Shown one piece after another: positions 20,125 through 28,418 of a DNA stretch of 64,000 nt (the stretch's first letter is position 1; every line of letters begins with the position of its first letter). The DNA is from Kosakonia oryzendophytica (GTDB lineage Bacteria > Pseudomonadota > Gammaproteobacteria > Enterobacterales > Enterobacteriaceae). Under the pieces are notes generated by a model. The model worked only from the letters and a program-made list of their open reading frames with translations, did not search any database and was not told the origin of the DNA. The translations under genes and the position numbers were made by a program. The stretch is from NCBI RefSeq assembly GCF_900094925.1, contig NZ_FMAY01000014.1:44514-108513 (forward strand), read 5' to 3'.

Positions 20125-20194
20125 CTTCATTCCTTTTTTCATTGGTTTAATAGCGAACGTCTACAGACGAGGCTGGAGTGTAATCGTAGCGGAA

Positions 20195-20222
20195 ATGAAA
20201 TGAGAATCAAAACTATTATCAC
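20195..20222 (-). promoter_or_regulatory. Candidate Fur box upstream of the ferric iron ABC operon
   Basis: Read on the minus strand, GATAATAGTTTTGATTCTCA followed by TTTC resembles the Fur consensus GATAATGATAATCATTATC in most positions. It lies between the operon start and its upstream flank, as expected for iron-repressed transport. Assigned by eye. Confidence 0.55.
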
Positions 20223-20461
20223 CAGAAAAGTTTAAAATTTAATATGAATAAAAGAGAAAAATAAGAAAGCGTCCGGTTAGCCGTTGCAAGATCCTGTAAA
20301 TATTAAGATAACCTTAAGATAATAAAAATATTTCAACTGTTATTAATAGCCACTATCTGCCACCCTGTTCTTTCCTTTTTGAGGATAACAAATTAACATC
20401 ATACAGAGTGAGCTTAATATCAGACATCGCGAAGCAGCCTGCACAGGTAAGTAAAATAATT

Positions 20462-20689
20462 ATGAAAAATAAAAAGATAGATACATTAGCAAAAGTGGCT
20501 ATGCGCAACAGGGGTTTGTCGGTTAAAGAAAAACGCGTGCGTTATCAGGGGAAAATATTCACCTTTAAATACGTATCAGGACATTATGAGGTTTTTTTAG
20601 AAGACCAGCAGGTTGACTCCATCGCCACAGATAGTATCAACGACGCAATTGCTGAATATAAAGAGAAGCATAACAAAACGAAGCGTTAG
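20462..20689 (+). CDS. Hypothetical small basic protein
   Basis: A 75-residue protein from ATG 20462; a GTG at 20408 in the same frame would give 93 residues, and neither has a strong ribosome site. The protein is basic and lysine-rich at both ends (MKNKKIDTLAKVAMRNRG and the ending EKHNKTKR). Between them is a possible small beta sheet (VRYQGKIFTFKYVSGHYEVFL) and a helix (SINDAIAEYKEK). I do not recognise the family. AT-rich relative to its neighbours. It stands alone, divergent from the iron operon. Confidence 0.55.
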   Translation: MKNKKIDTLAKVAMRNRGLSVKEKRVRYQGKIFTFKYVSGHYEVFLEDQQVDSIATDSINDAIAEYKEKHNKTKR

Positions 20690-21104
20690 GACCTGTGTCA
20701 ATCGTTCCCCCCTCCTGAAGAAAAATACACGTACACCTGCTCCCCATCCGGATGAAACGAGGTGACGACATCTCTCTTCATGTACGCATGACATACCTTT
20801 GGTTTGCATACCCGGTGTTGCGGACTCTTTCTCCACTGTGGAAATGGCAGACAGATTTTATGGCCAACGCCAGATAACCTGGCAAAAGATAGCCGATATC
20901 CTCAGCTCACGAACCGCTGAAAATTCACCCTATCATTAACGTACTTAAGCCAAACAGATATCAGAATGGCGACGTTATTCGCAACAACAATATAAGATAT
21001 ATTTTCTCGCAAGCAGATGAAAGAACGGCAGATAATCAACTGATTGCGTTACATGCAAAAAAAGAAAATACCCACTTAAAAATAACGGATATTAGAACAA
21101 CTAT
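20690..21104. other. Non-coding gap between two orphan genes
   Basis: About 415 bases without a credible gene; the reverse open frame over 20597-20836 overlaps the small gene antisense and looks accidental. The right part (20940-21100) is strongly AT-rich. No repeat or structured RNA recognised. Confidence 0.5.
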
Positions 21105-21614
21105 TTATTGCATATCCGTCAGTTCTGACTCGCCGGGCATCGCATTTGGCAATGTCTCGACTTTAGGTTTACTTTCCAATTGTTGCTGAGCGACCTGGCT
21201 ATTTTTTTTCGCCATCTCCGCCTGCTCTAAATCCTGCTGTGTGACTTTTTTACCGGAAAACGCATCGATCATTTCCGTTCGGCCATCAGGATATTTCACG
21301 ATCGTAACCAGTCGCCCGCCATATTGCGGAATACCGGACATCGCCAGCGAATAATCAATCTGATGATTTTCCACTTTTTTCTTTTCCTGAGCCTCTTGCT
21401 CAGCCTGAACTTCTTTTAAAGATTTGTGGTTTTCTGCACGAGAGGAGAGCGTCACTTTGGTGCTGTCATCCTGATACGACTGTTTGCCAGCGCCATGTTC
21501 AGTACTGGTGCCGATACTGATGCCGGTGCTATTCGCCGTTTCAATCTTATGCGTGATAGTCTCTTTTGTGCTGGCAAGGTGCGCGCTTGCCTGAATCGCC
21601 TGAATCTCCTGCAT
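21105..21614 (-). CDS. Hypothetical 169-residue soluble protein
   Basis: Start taken at the second of two adjacent ATG codons (21614), six bases after GGAG. There is no signal peptide or membrane span. The first 75 residues are Ser/Thr/Lys-rich and probably disordered. Residues 70-85 (LKEVQAEQEAQEKKKVE) could form a short coiled coil. A more conserved-looking core follows (PQYGGRLVTIVKYPDGRTEMIDAFSGKKV), and the tail is Gln- and Glu-rich. I know no family for it. It has its own upstream region and no operon partners. Confidence 0.6.
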   Translation of the reverse strand: MQEIQAIQASAHLASTKETITHKIETANSTGISIGTSTEHGAGKQSYQDDSTKVTLSSRAENHKSLKEVQAEQEAQEKKKVENHQIDYSLAMSGIPQYGGRLVTIVKYPDGRTEMIDAFSGKKVTQQDLEQAEMAKKNSQVAQQQLESKPKVETLPNAMPGESELTDMQ

Positions 21615-21913
21615 CATTATCTCCGCTACTCGTTAACCAGATAATTTGCGACGAATGACTCATCCTGGTGAGTCGAAAAAGATCCTCATAACGATTATCG
21701 ACAGGCAGTTAAAACATATTAATAACAAATAATGCTGACAAAAGATGATTGACATAAGAAATTAAAATAAGCAACCCATCATTATATATTATATTAATTT
21801 CAGTTAAATCAGATGCAGCATGAAAAATATCATTTAAGTCAGATTAATTAATTTATCGCGGTGCAAAGAGCGACGTTAATGGCTGATTGTTACAGATGAT
21901 CAGGGCATGATGT

Positions 21914-23356
21914 TCACGACGGCGGGTACATTTTCACACGGTTACGGCCCTGCTTTTTGGCCTCGTACAGCGCCTCGTCGGCCCGGTTAATCGCCAGATG
22001 GATGTTTTCGCCCAGCCCGCATCGAAAGGCACTGATACCCACACTGGTGGTAAAGCTCAGTGGCGCGGCACCAGGCACTTTAACCGGCGTCAGCGCAACC
22101 CAGGCACGCAGCCGCTCGCCGAGTAACAGGGCATCGGGTGGGCTGAGGTCCAGCGCAGCGATAATAAACTCTTCACCTCCCCAGCGGCAGATCAGGTCAT
22201 TTTGCCGCATCTGCTTTTTCAACAGGGCAACAAAATGGCGAATAACATCATCGCCCGTCGAGTGGCCGTAAATGTCATTGATCTTTTTAAAGTTATCGAT
22301 ATCAAGAAACAGGATGGCCACTTCCCGGTGGGCCAGCCCTTCTCGCTCTGTGCAAAGCCGGGAAAGCTGCGCCAGAAAAGCGCGGCGATTCAATGCGCCG
22401 GACAACACATCGCGACTGCTGCCCGATTCAATGCGTTTAAGCAGAATTTTGTTGGCAGAGACCACCCGTGAAACCATTAATATAGCCATGATCAATATTG
22501 AGAGATTGAGGCGAAACGCATTGAGCATGGCATCAAGATCCGCCTGGGTGACGCCCGTGCCAGGCTCGAGCAACCTGACAGCATAGAGATAATTCAACGC
22601 CACGCCGGTAAGCATGCAGAGTACAACGGTCGTTTTAAAGGAGTAACGCAAAGCGAACCAGGCGAGTGGAAAGAGGATCAACGCCACCATCTCAGTGCCG
22701 GAAAAAAGGACACATAGCAGCACAAACACTAAAAAAACGATCACCAATACCTGCGGGCGTAGCTGTTGCCAACCACGGTGTAATTGCCGCCGCACGGTGC
22801 GGAAAATTGCCTTGAACCGAATAAAAAAACAAACAAAGATGATACCCGTGCTGAGTTGTTCGCTGAACCAGCCGCGCATGAGTTGATAGATATCAGCGCT
22901 GTTTGTCACCCATAGCCAAAGGCCGAACACCGCCGCCGAGCAGAACGCGCCAGCCACCACCGGAATAGTCATCACCAGAACGGCATTGCCGGTGAACGTG
23001 CTTCGCTGTAGAAAACGGCTGTGGAAACAGTAAATAAAGCACAACCAGGCAGGCAGATAAAAGCCGATATTGAACGCGCAGTAGATAACCTTCTGCTCAA
23101 TACCCGACCCGTCTTCAAAACTGAGAGCCGCCACCAGCATCGCGCTATAACTGATAACGGTCAGCAATGCATTGTGCAACAGTTGTCGCCCCACATGGCG
23201 ACGACGTAAACGGAAGTGAATAAACAGGCTGAAGGCCAGTACGTTAGCAGGCCAGAATAGAGAAACATTGTTGCCAGGGCGAAAGTTTAACCCCCAGTCA
23301 CTTACGAGATATACCGCGAAAAAGAGCACACACAGTCTGACGAGGTAACGACACAT
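21914..23356 (-). CDS. Membrane diguanylate cyclase (MASE1-type sensor, GGEEF)
   Basis: Synthesises cyclic di-GMP from two GTP, promoting sessile over motile behaviour. The first 300 residues hold about eight to nine hydrophobic spans with the GLNFRPGNNVSLFWPANVLA opening typical of MASE1 sensors. The C-terminal GGDEF domain starts at DVLSGALNRRAF and includes DIDNFKKINDIYGHSTGDD and the active-site motif RWGGEEF, a functional variant. There is no EAL domain. 480 residues, ATG with GGCGGAGATT before it. It is a single gene; signal and target are unknown. Confidence 0.88.
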   Translation of the reverse strand: MCRYLVRLCVLFFAVYLVSDWGLNFRPGNNVSLFWPANVLAFSLFIHFRLRRRHVGRQLLHNALLTVISYSAMLVAALSFEDGSGIEQKVIYCAFNIGFYLPAWLCFIYCFHSRFLQRSTFTGNAVLVMTIPVVAGAFCSAAVFGLWLWVTNSADIYQLMRGWFSEQLSTGIIFVCFFIRFKAIFRTVRRQLHRGWQQLRPQVLVIVFLVFVLLCVLFSGTEMVALILFPLAWFALRYSFKTTVVLCMLTGVALNYLYAVRLLEPGTGVTQADLDAMLNAFRLNLSILIMAILMVSRVVSANKILLKRIESGSSRDVLSGALNRRAFLAQLSRLCTEREGLAHREVAILFLDIDNFKKINDIYGHSTGDDVIRHFVALLKKQMRQNDLICRWGGEEFIIAALDLSPPDALLLGERLRAWVALTPVKVPGAAPLSFTTSVGISAFRCGLGENIHLAINRADEALYEAKKQGRNRVKMYPPS

Positions 23357-23543
23357 AATCTCCGCCCTCTTTAGTTCCTTTTCACCATCGCCTGTTACCG
23401 TTAGTAAACCGAATACCTCATTTATTTCAATAAGAAAGCACTGTAAGAGAGGTTAACCGCATCCAGCACAAAGCGTACTCCCCGCGTCTATCGCATCCTG
23501 CTATTCTCAGAGACGATAAAAACATCACATACCAGGAGTGATA

Positions 23544-24101
23544 ATGAGCCAACAACCTTTACACGCCGATCCGCTTAGCTGGGGCCATGGTCCACGCACG
23601 TTCGAGGTGTTCCTTGAACCGACCTGCCCTTTCTCCGTCCGCGCATTTAACAAGCTGGACGCCTTGCTCAACGAAGTGGGCGAAGAGAAGGTCACCATCA
23701 AAATCCGCCTGCAATCGCAACCGTGGCATATGTTCTCTGGCGTGATTGTGCGCTGCATCCTTGCTGCCTCCACACTGCCGGAAGGCAAAGCCGCTGCGCG
23801 AAGCGTACTGAAAGCAGTAGCGGACCATCGAGAAGAGTTCGAATTCACGGACCACTGTAGCGGCCCGAATATGGATACCACGCCACAGCAAATTATTGAA
23901 CGTATTGAGAAGTATAGCGGAGTGAAACTGGCGGCGGCATTTGCCAGGCCGGAATTGCAAACCGAAATCAAATGGCATAGCAAATATGCGCGGCAGAACG
24001 GCATTCATGTCTCCCCGACCTTTATGGTTAACGGGCTGGTACAGGCCGATCTCGGCAGCGGCGATGACATCGGCGTCTGGGCGCAGCGTATCCTCGCCTG
24101 A
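23544..24101 (+). CDS. DsbA-family thioredoxin-fold protein with CPFS motif
   Basis: A 185-residue cytoplasmic protein (no signal peptide) of the DsbA / thioredoxin-like superfamily. The N-terminal strand and active-site region read EVFLEPTCPFSVRAFNKL: the usual CxxC is CxxS here, so only one redox Cys is left, as in some glutathione-dependent enzymes. The C-terminal part has the expected cis-Pro segment (GIHVSPTFMVNG). ATG 23544 is preceded by CCAGGAGTGATA, a good ribosome site. It lies 69 bases before yghU on the same strand; the pair may act together in glutathione-linked thiol chemistry, which is inference. Confidence 0.8.
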   Translation: MSQQPLHADPLSWGHGPRTFEVFLEPTCPFSVRAFNKLDALLNEVGEEKVTIKIRLQSQPWHMFSGVIVRCILAASTLPEGKAAARSVLKAVADHREEFEFTDHCSGPNMDTTPQQIIERIEKYSGVKLAAAFARPELQTEIKWHSKYARQNGIHVSPTFMVNGLVQADLGSGDDIGVWAQRILA

Positions 24102-24170
24102 GACGCTGCTACACTGATGAGCACCCCATTCCAATAACGCTTCAACAGATCAACCAAAAGGCAGACCAAT

Positions 24171-25034
24171 ATGTCAGACAACTATCAGCCACCTAAAGTC
24201 TGGACGTGGGATAAATCCGGCGGCGGTGCATTTGCCAATATTAACCGTCCGATCTCCGGCCCGACGCATGAGAAAACCTTGCCGGTGGGCAAACATCCGT
24301 TGCAACTCTACTCGCTGGGTACGCCAAACGGCCAGAAAGTGACCATCATGCTGGAAGAGCTGTTGGAGAAAGGGGTTACTGCGGCTGAGTATGACGCCTG
24401 GTTAATCCGCATTGGCGAGGGCGATCAGTTCTCCAGCGGTTTTGTTGAGGTGAATCCGAACTCGAAGATCCCGGCGCTGCGCGATCACTCCACCACGCCG
24501 CCAACCCGCGTATTTGAATCCGGGGCAATCTTGCTGTATCTGGCAGAAAAGTTTGGCCATTTTCTGCCCAACGATCCGGCCGGGCGCACCGAAACCCTGA
24601 ACTGGCTGTTCTGGTTACAGGGCTCTGCGCCGTTCCTCGGTGGTGGTTTCGGCCACTTCTATAACTATGCGCCGGTGAAAATCGAGTACGCTATTAATCG
24701 CTTTACCATGGAAGCCAAACGCCAACTGGATGTACTGGATAAGCAACTGGCTAACCATCCGTTTGTCGCCGGTGATGAGTATACCATTGCCGATATGGCG
24801 ATTTGGCCGTGGTATGGCAATGTGGTGCTGGGTAATGTCTACAACGCCGCAGAGTTTCTCGATGCAGGCATCTACACCCATGTACAACGCTGGGCGAAAG
24901 CGATCCTTGCGCGCCCGGCGGTACAACGCGGACGGATCGTTAACCGTACGTTCGGCGAGCCGCATGAACAGTTGCATGAGCGCCATGACGCCAGCGACTT
25001 CGATACCAACACAGAAGATAAGCGTCAGGCATAA
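24171..25034 (+). CDS. yghU: Glutathione-dependent disulfide-bond reductase YghU
   Basis: Nu-class glutathione transferase relative; in E. coli it binds two glutathione molecules and reduces small disulfides and organic peroxides. The protein has 287 residues against 288 in E. coli. The opening NYQPPKVWTWDKSGGGAFAN is characteristic, followed by the thioredoxin-like domain with TPNGQKVTIMLEELLE and ESGAILLYLAEK, and an all-helical C-terminal domain with IADMAIWPWYGN. Cytoplasmic. A good terminator follows. It marks the left end of the E. coli-like gene order. Confidence 0.95.
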   Translation: MSDNYQPPKVWTWDKSGGGAFANINRPISGPTHEKTLPVGKHPLQLYSLGTPNGQKVTIMLEELLEKGVTAAEYDAWLIRIGEGDQFSSGFVEVNPNSKIPALRDHSTTPPTRVFESGAILLYLAEKFGHFLPNDPAGRTETLNWLFWLQGSAPFLGGGFGHFYNYAPVKIEYAINRFTMEAKRQLDVLDKQLANHPFVAGDEYTIADMAIWPWYGNVVLGNVYNAAEFLDAGIYTHVQRWAKAILARPAVQRGRIVNRTFGEPHEQLHERHDASDFDTNTEDKRQA

Positions 25035-25043
25035 TCTTCTGCA

Positions 25044-25068
25044 CCGGGCGGTCGTCCGCCCGGTTTAT
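25044..25068 (+). terminator. Terminator after yghU
   Basis: Perfect stem CCGGGCGG / CCGCCCGG with loop TCGT, followed by TTTATT, ten bases after the yghU stop. Confidence 0.85.
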
Positions 25069-25166
25069 TCCCGCTCTCCATTACCTTCCACTGTTTTTTT
25101 CACATCATATTTACACGACCAGAATAACTGGTAAGAATGCGCTTTATTTACCTGTAGCCGGCCCCC

Positions 25167-26147
25167 ATGTCCGACATCGCGCTCAAACAGCAGATCCAGA
25201 ATCTGAAAAAGCATAACGCCCGGCTGGTGCGGATAGCGCGTGATGCGCGCAATAAACTCAGCGCTGCGCTGGACGGTACCGGGCTGTGCCTGTGGCAGCT
25301 TGATGTTCCCAGTGGCAAGCTGATCATCTACAACCGCCGTTGGGGTTCGATGCTTGGGTATCAACCCAAAGAGTTGAGCGCCCATTTTGATGTCTGGCGT
25401 GAGCATCTGCATGAAGATGACCGCCAGCGCGTGCTGGACGCGTTTTACGATCATTTGCACGGCAAGACCCCGTTTTATGAAGCCCTGCACCGCATGCAGC
25501 ATAAAAACGGCACCGTCACCTGGGTGCTCGACAGAGGCCGCGTAACGGAGTGGGATGCCAACGGTTCACCGCTAAAAGTGACCGGTACGCATATCGACAT
25601 GACCAAAGAGAAGCAGTATGAGGAGCAACTCTCGGCGCTGGCGAACCACGATCCGCTCACCGGGCTGGCAAATCGTCACGCGCTGTTGCAACACTTTGAT
25701 GAGTTAAAGCTTTCCGGGCCAGTGTGCGTAGCCTTTATCGATCTTGATGATTTTAAAGCGGTTAACGACACCTTCGGTCACCGTAGCGGCGACGAACTGC
25801 TGATCCAGCTGAGCCAGCGTCTGCGCAATGCCTGCCCGGAAGGAACGATTGTCGGCCGTCTCGGCGGCGATGAGTTTGTTCTGCTGTTACCGTTTCCGCT
25901 TACCAGCCTGCTGATTAACAGCACCGCGCATACTTGCCTGCGCGCGGCGCTGACGCCCTTTGAACTGGATAACGGCGAGGCGTCGGTTGGGGCATCGATT
26001 GGCATTGATGAAGCGCAGGATGACGACGATTTCATCAACGCGCTGAAACGCGCCGATCGGGCGATGTATCACATCAAGCATACCGGGAAAAACGGCGCGG
26101 CTCTCGGCCAGACACTGATTTCCCTCTCCGCTTGCGCCGGAGCATAG
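25167..26147 (+). CDS. PAS-GGDEF diguanylate cyclase
   Basis: Soluble 326-residue protein. Residues 1-30 form a charged helix, residues 30-150 a PAS sensor domain with its PAC end (GSPLKVTGTHIDMTKEKQYEE), and the rest a GGDEF domain (DPLTGLANRHAL, DLDDFKAVNDTFGHRSGDEL and the canonical RLGGDEF). It should make cyclic di-GMP in response to a small ligand or redox change in the PAS pocket. There is no membrane segment. The stop codon is followed within three bases by the ATG of a DeoR-type regulator, so the two are an operon. This pair is inserted between yghU and hybG compared with E. coli. Confidence 0.9.
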   Translation: MSDIALKQQIQNLKKHNARLVRIARDARNKLSAALDGTGLCLWQLDVPSGKLIIYNRRWGSMLGYQPKELSAHFDVWREHLHEDDRQRVLDAFYDHLHGKTPFYEALHRMQHKNGTVTWVLDRGRVTEWDANGSPLKVTGTHIDMTKEKQYEEQLSALANHDPLTGLANRHALLQHFDELKLSGPVCVAFIDLDDFKAVNDTFGHRSGDELLIQLSQRLRNACPEGTIVGRLGGDEFVLLLPFPLTSLLINSTAHTCLRAALTPFELDNGEASVGASIGIDEAQDDDDFINALKRADRAMYHIKHTGKNGAALGQTLISLSACAGA

Positions 26148-26150
26148 TTG

Positions 26151-26873
26151 ATGAAAACCGCTCGCCAGCAGACGATTGTGCAACTCCTCACCCGCTATGA
26201 CACCCTCACGACTGCGGCGCTGGCTACCCAATTGAACGTGAGCATCGAAACCATCCGCCGGGATCTGAATGCGCTGCAAACCCAGGGGAAAATAGTGCGT
26301 CGCCATGGTCGCGCACGGATGCTGCATTCACCGCAGCAGGAAAGCAGCGAGCCGTTTCGCAGCAGGCTGAAAAGCCATTATGCGGATAAAGCCGATATTG
26401 CCCGCCATGCGCTGAACTGGATCGATACGGGGATGACGCTGGCGCTGGATGCCAGCTCCACCTGTTTTCACCTTGCGCGGCAGTTGCCGGATATCGACCT
26501 TACCGTCTTTACTAACAGCGTGCCGGTATGCCAGGAGATCGTCCGACGGCAAAACATCACGCTGGTCTGTTCAGGTGGGAAACTGGATCGCGCCGAGCGT
26601 TGTTATGTCAATCCGGCGCTGCCGGGCCTGTTGAAATCGCTGGAGATCGATCTGTTTATCTTCTCCTGCGAGGGGGTGGATGCGGCGGGCGAGATGTGGG
26701 ACTCCACCCGCCATAACGCCGCATTTAAAGCGCATTTGTTACGCCGGGCGCAGCAATCGCTGCTACTGATCGATAAGAGCAAATTTTACCGCGCCAGCGA
26801 AGTAAAAATCGGCAACCTGTCACTGGTGACGCAAATGATCACCGATGTAAAAACCGACACGCCTCATCGCTGA
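26151..26873 (+). CDS. DeoR/GlpR-family transcriptional regulator
   Basis: 240 residues: an N-terminal helix-turn-helix ([37 protein letters not shown], the classic DeoR pattern, shown here in parts) and a C-terminal sugar-phosphate sensor domain of the isomerase-like fold with [18 protein letters not shown] and LIDKSKF. Family members usually repress sugar catabolism genes and are released by a phosphorylated sugar; no such genes adjoin. Translationally coupled to the PAS-GGDEF gene. Its last ten bases overlap the end of hybG on the other strand. Confidence 0.9.
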   Translation: MKTARQQTIVQLLTRYDTLTTAALATQLNVSIETIRRDLNALQTQGKIVRRHGRARMLHSPQQESSEPFRSRLKSHYADKADIARHALNWIDTGMTLALDASSTCFHLARQLPDIDLTVFTNSVPVCQEIVRRQNITLVCSGGKLDRAERCYVNPALPGLLKSLEIDLFIFSCEGVDAAGEMWDSTRHNAAFKAHLLRRAQQSLLLIDKSKFYRASEVKIGNLSLVTQMITDVKTDTPHR

Positions 26874-27118
26874 GGGGCAAAATCCGCCAGCTCCATATTG
26901 CGCAACGCCGCAAGCGTCTCTTGCGCTTCATTTTCATCAATCAGGCTCATGGCAAACCCCACATGTACCAGTACCCACTGCCCGAGCAGCGCACGCGGAT
27001 CATCTTCGCACACCAGGGCGATATTAACCTCGCGCCGCACGCCGCAGACGTCCACCTGCGCCAGTTGATGAAAATCGTCGCCCACGGCCACGACCTGGCC
27101 CGGTACGCCTATACACAT
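26864..27118 (-). CDS. hybG: Hydrogenase-2 assembly chaperone, HypC family
   Basis: Small chaperone (84 residues) that carries the Fe(CN)2CO unit with HypD and delivers it to the hydrogenase-2 large-subunit precursor. The N-terminal MCIGVPGQ with Cys2 is the functional hallmark; the [11 protein letters not shown] strand and [18 protein letters not shown] follow the family. Last gene of the hyb operon. The stop codon overlaps the convergent DeoR gene by ten bases, so there is no room for an intergenic terminator. Confidence 0.95.
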   Translation of the reverse strand: MCIGVPGQVVAVGDDFHQLAQVDVCGVRREVNIALVCEDDPRALLGQWVLVHVGFAMSLIDENEAQETLAALRNMELADFAPQR

Positions 27119-27123
27119 CTTAC

Positions 27124-27462
27124 TTACTCCACTTCAATACTTTTGATCTGTACGCCCTCGCTGTGCTCAATATGCAGCGTTGGGCAGTGACAGAGAGGGC
27201 ACTCATCATGGCGGGTAATTTCCACCGACTGGCTGCAATTCCAGCACCATGCCTGCGCGGGTTTATGGAGGATATGCAACGCGCACCCTTCAGCAAGGGT
27301 ATCGCGGCAGGCGATATCAAAGCCGAAACGCAGCGCACTCTCCTCCACACAGGCCAGCGCGCCCACTTCCAGCCACACACCGGTCACCTTGCTGGCGCCG
27401 TTTTGCCTGGCCTGCTGTTCGATGATCTCCACCGCGTTCTGGCATAGCGATAACTCATGCAT
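27124..27462 (-). CDS. hybF: Hydrogenase-2 nickel insertion protein, HypA family
   Basis: Inserts nickel, together with HypB, into the hydrogenase-2 large subunit. 112 residues. The N-terminal MHELSLC with His2 binds nickel. The zinc site is formed by CWNC and CPLC in the second half. The start overlaps the end of hybE by eight bases. Confidence 0.95.
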   Translation of the reverse strand: MHELSLCQNAVEIIEQQARQNGASKVTGVWLEVGALACVEESALRFGFDIACRDTLAEGCALHILHKPAQAWCWNCSQSVEITRHDECPLCHCPTLHIEHSEGVQIKSIEVE

Positions 27463-27931
27463 GCCGGGCGTCCTTCAGCCGGGTGAGCAACGCTCGGCGA
27501 CTCACCGACTCGCTCACCGGCAGGGAGAGTGCCATTTTCAGGCAATCATGCGCCAGCGAGGCCCCCTGTTCCGCACGCAGTTCCCGCGCTAATGGTGACA
27601 TTAACGAACAGCTCAGATACTGCGCAAGGGCGGGCATTTCGCCAACGGTAAAGGTCATTTCGCCATAGGGTAATCGCAGCCCAATACGCTCGCCAACATT
27701 GCGACGTACCCAACATTGCTGCGGACCGGGAAAAATCAGCAAACTCAGCATCCAGGGCGTTATCACACAACCTATCCACTGCCCCTCAAACAGCGTGAAG
27801 GGCGTCACCGAGACCGGCATGTGTGGATGCACAAAAGGTAAATCGTGCATCTCACCTGCGGCCACGGCAGCAAAAGCAGCCTGCACCTCGCTGTGCGGCG
27901 AGGCGTCAAAACCAGAGATTTCATTCTGCAT
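27455..27931 (-). CDS. hybE: Hydrogenase-2 assembly chaperone
   Basis: 158 residues, slightly shorter than E. coli HybE. HybE is a chaperone for the Tat-targeted small subunit HybO and coordinates it with the large subunit before export. Recognisable parts: MHDLPFVHPHMPVSVTPFTL, IGCVITPWMLSLLIFPGP and LPYGEMTF. Overlaps hybD by eleven bases and hybF by eight. Confidence 0.93.
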   Translation of the reverse strand: MQNEISGFDASPHSEVQAAFAAVAAGEMHDLPFVHPHMPVSVTPFTLFEGQWIGCVITPWMLSLLIFPGPQQCWVRRNVGERIGLRLPYGEMTFTVGEMPALAQYLSCSLMSPLARELRAEQGASLAHDCLKMALSLPVSESVSRRALLTRLKDARHA

Positions 27932-28418
27932 GCTGAACCTCCCTGGGCGTCAGGACTACACCAGACTCCGCCAGCGCATCCAGCACCGCCTGTAATGCCG
28001 TATCGATACTTGCAGCAACGATCGGCGTCAAACCAATATGCGGCTCCAGTGAGGCCGGAATGACACCGACCAGCGTCAGCTTCGCCGGAAACTCGCCGGT
28101 AAAGCGCAGCGCGGACAGCACATCAGACAATCCCAGTTGGTGCGGGGAAATTTTATTGCTGAACAGCGTGGGCACTTCATCGTCGCGCAGGCAAATGACG
28201 CTGCCAGGCTCGCTTTTGCGCGTGACAATGGCGTCTGCAATGATCAGATGATCGCGGTTCGCCATCGCGCTCAGCAACTCCATGCCAGCGGTGCCACCAT
28301 CCAGCACCTCGACCTGTTCCGGCAGGTGGAAACGCTGCTCCAGCGCTTCCACCACCCGTACGCCGATTGCCTCATCGGTGAGCAAAATATTGCCCACCCC
28401 CAACACTAAGATCGACAT
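27921..28418 (-). CDS. hybD: Hydrogenase-2 maturation endopeptidase
   Basis: Cleaves the C-terminal extension of HybC after nickel insertion. 165 residues; E. coli HybD has 164. Nickel-sensing ligands are present in family positions: Glu16 in LTDEAIG, Asp in IIADAI and His in ISPHQLG. The first base of its start codon is shared with the hybC stop (TAATG), a sign of coupled translation. Confidence 0.95.
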   Translation of the reverse strand: MSILVLGVGNILLTDEAIGVRVVEALEQRFHLPEQVEVLDGGTAGMELLSAMANRDHLIIADAIVTRKSEPGSVICLRDDEVPTLFSNKISPHQLGLSDVLSALRFTGEFPAKLTLVGVIPASLEPHIGLTPIVAASIDTALQAVLDALAESGVVLTPREVQHAE

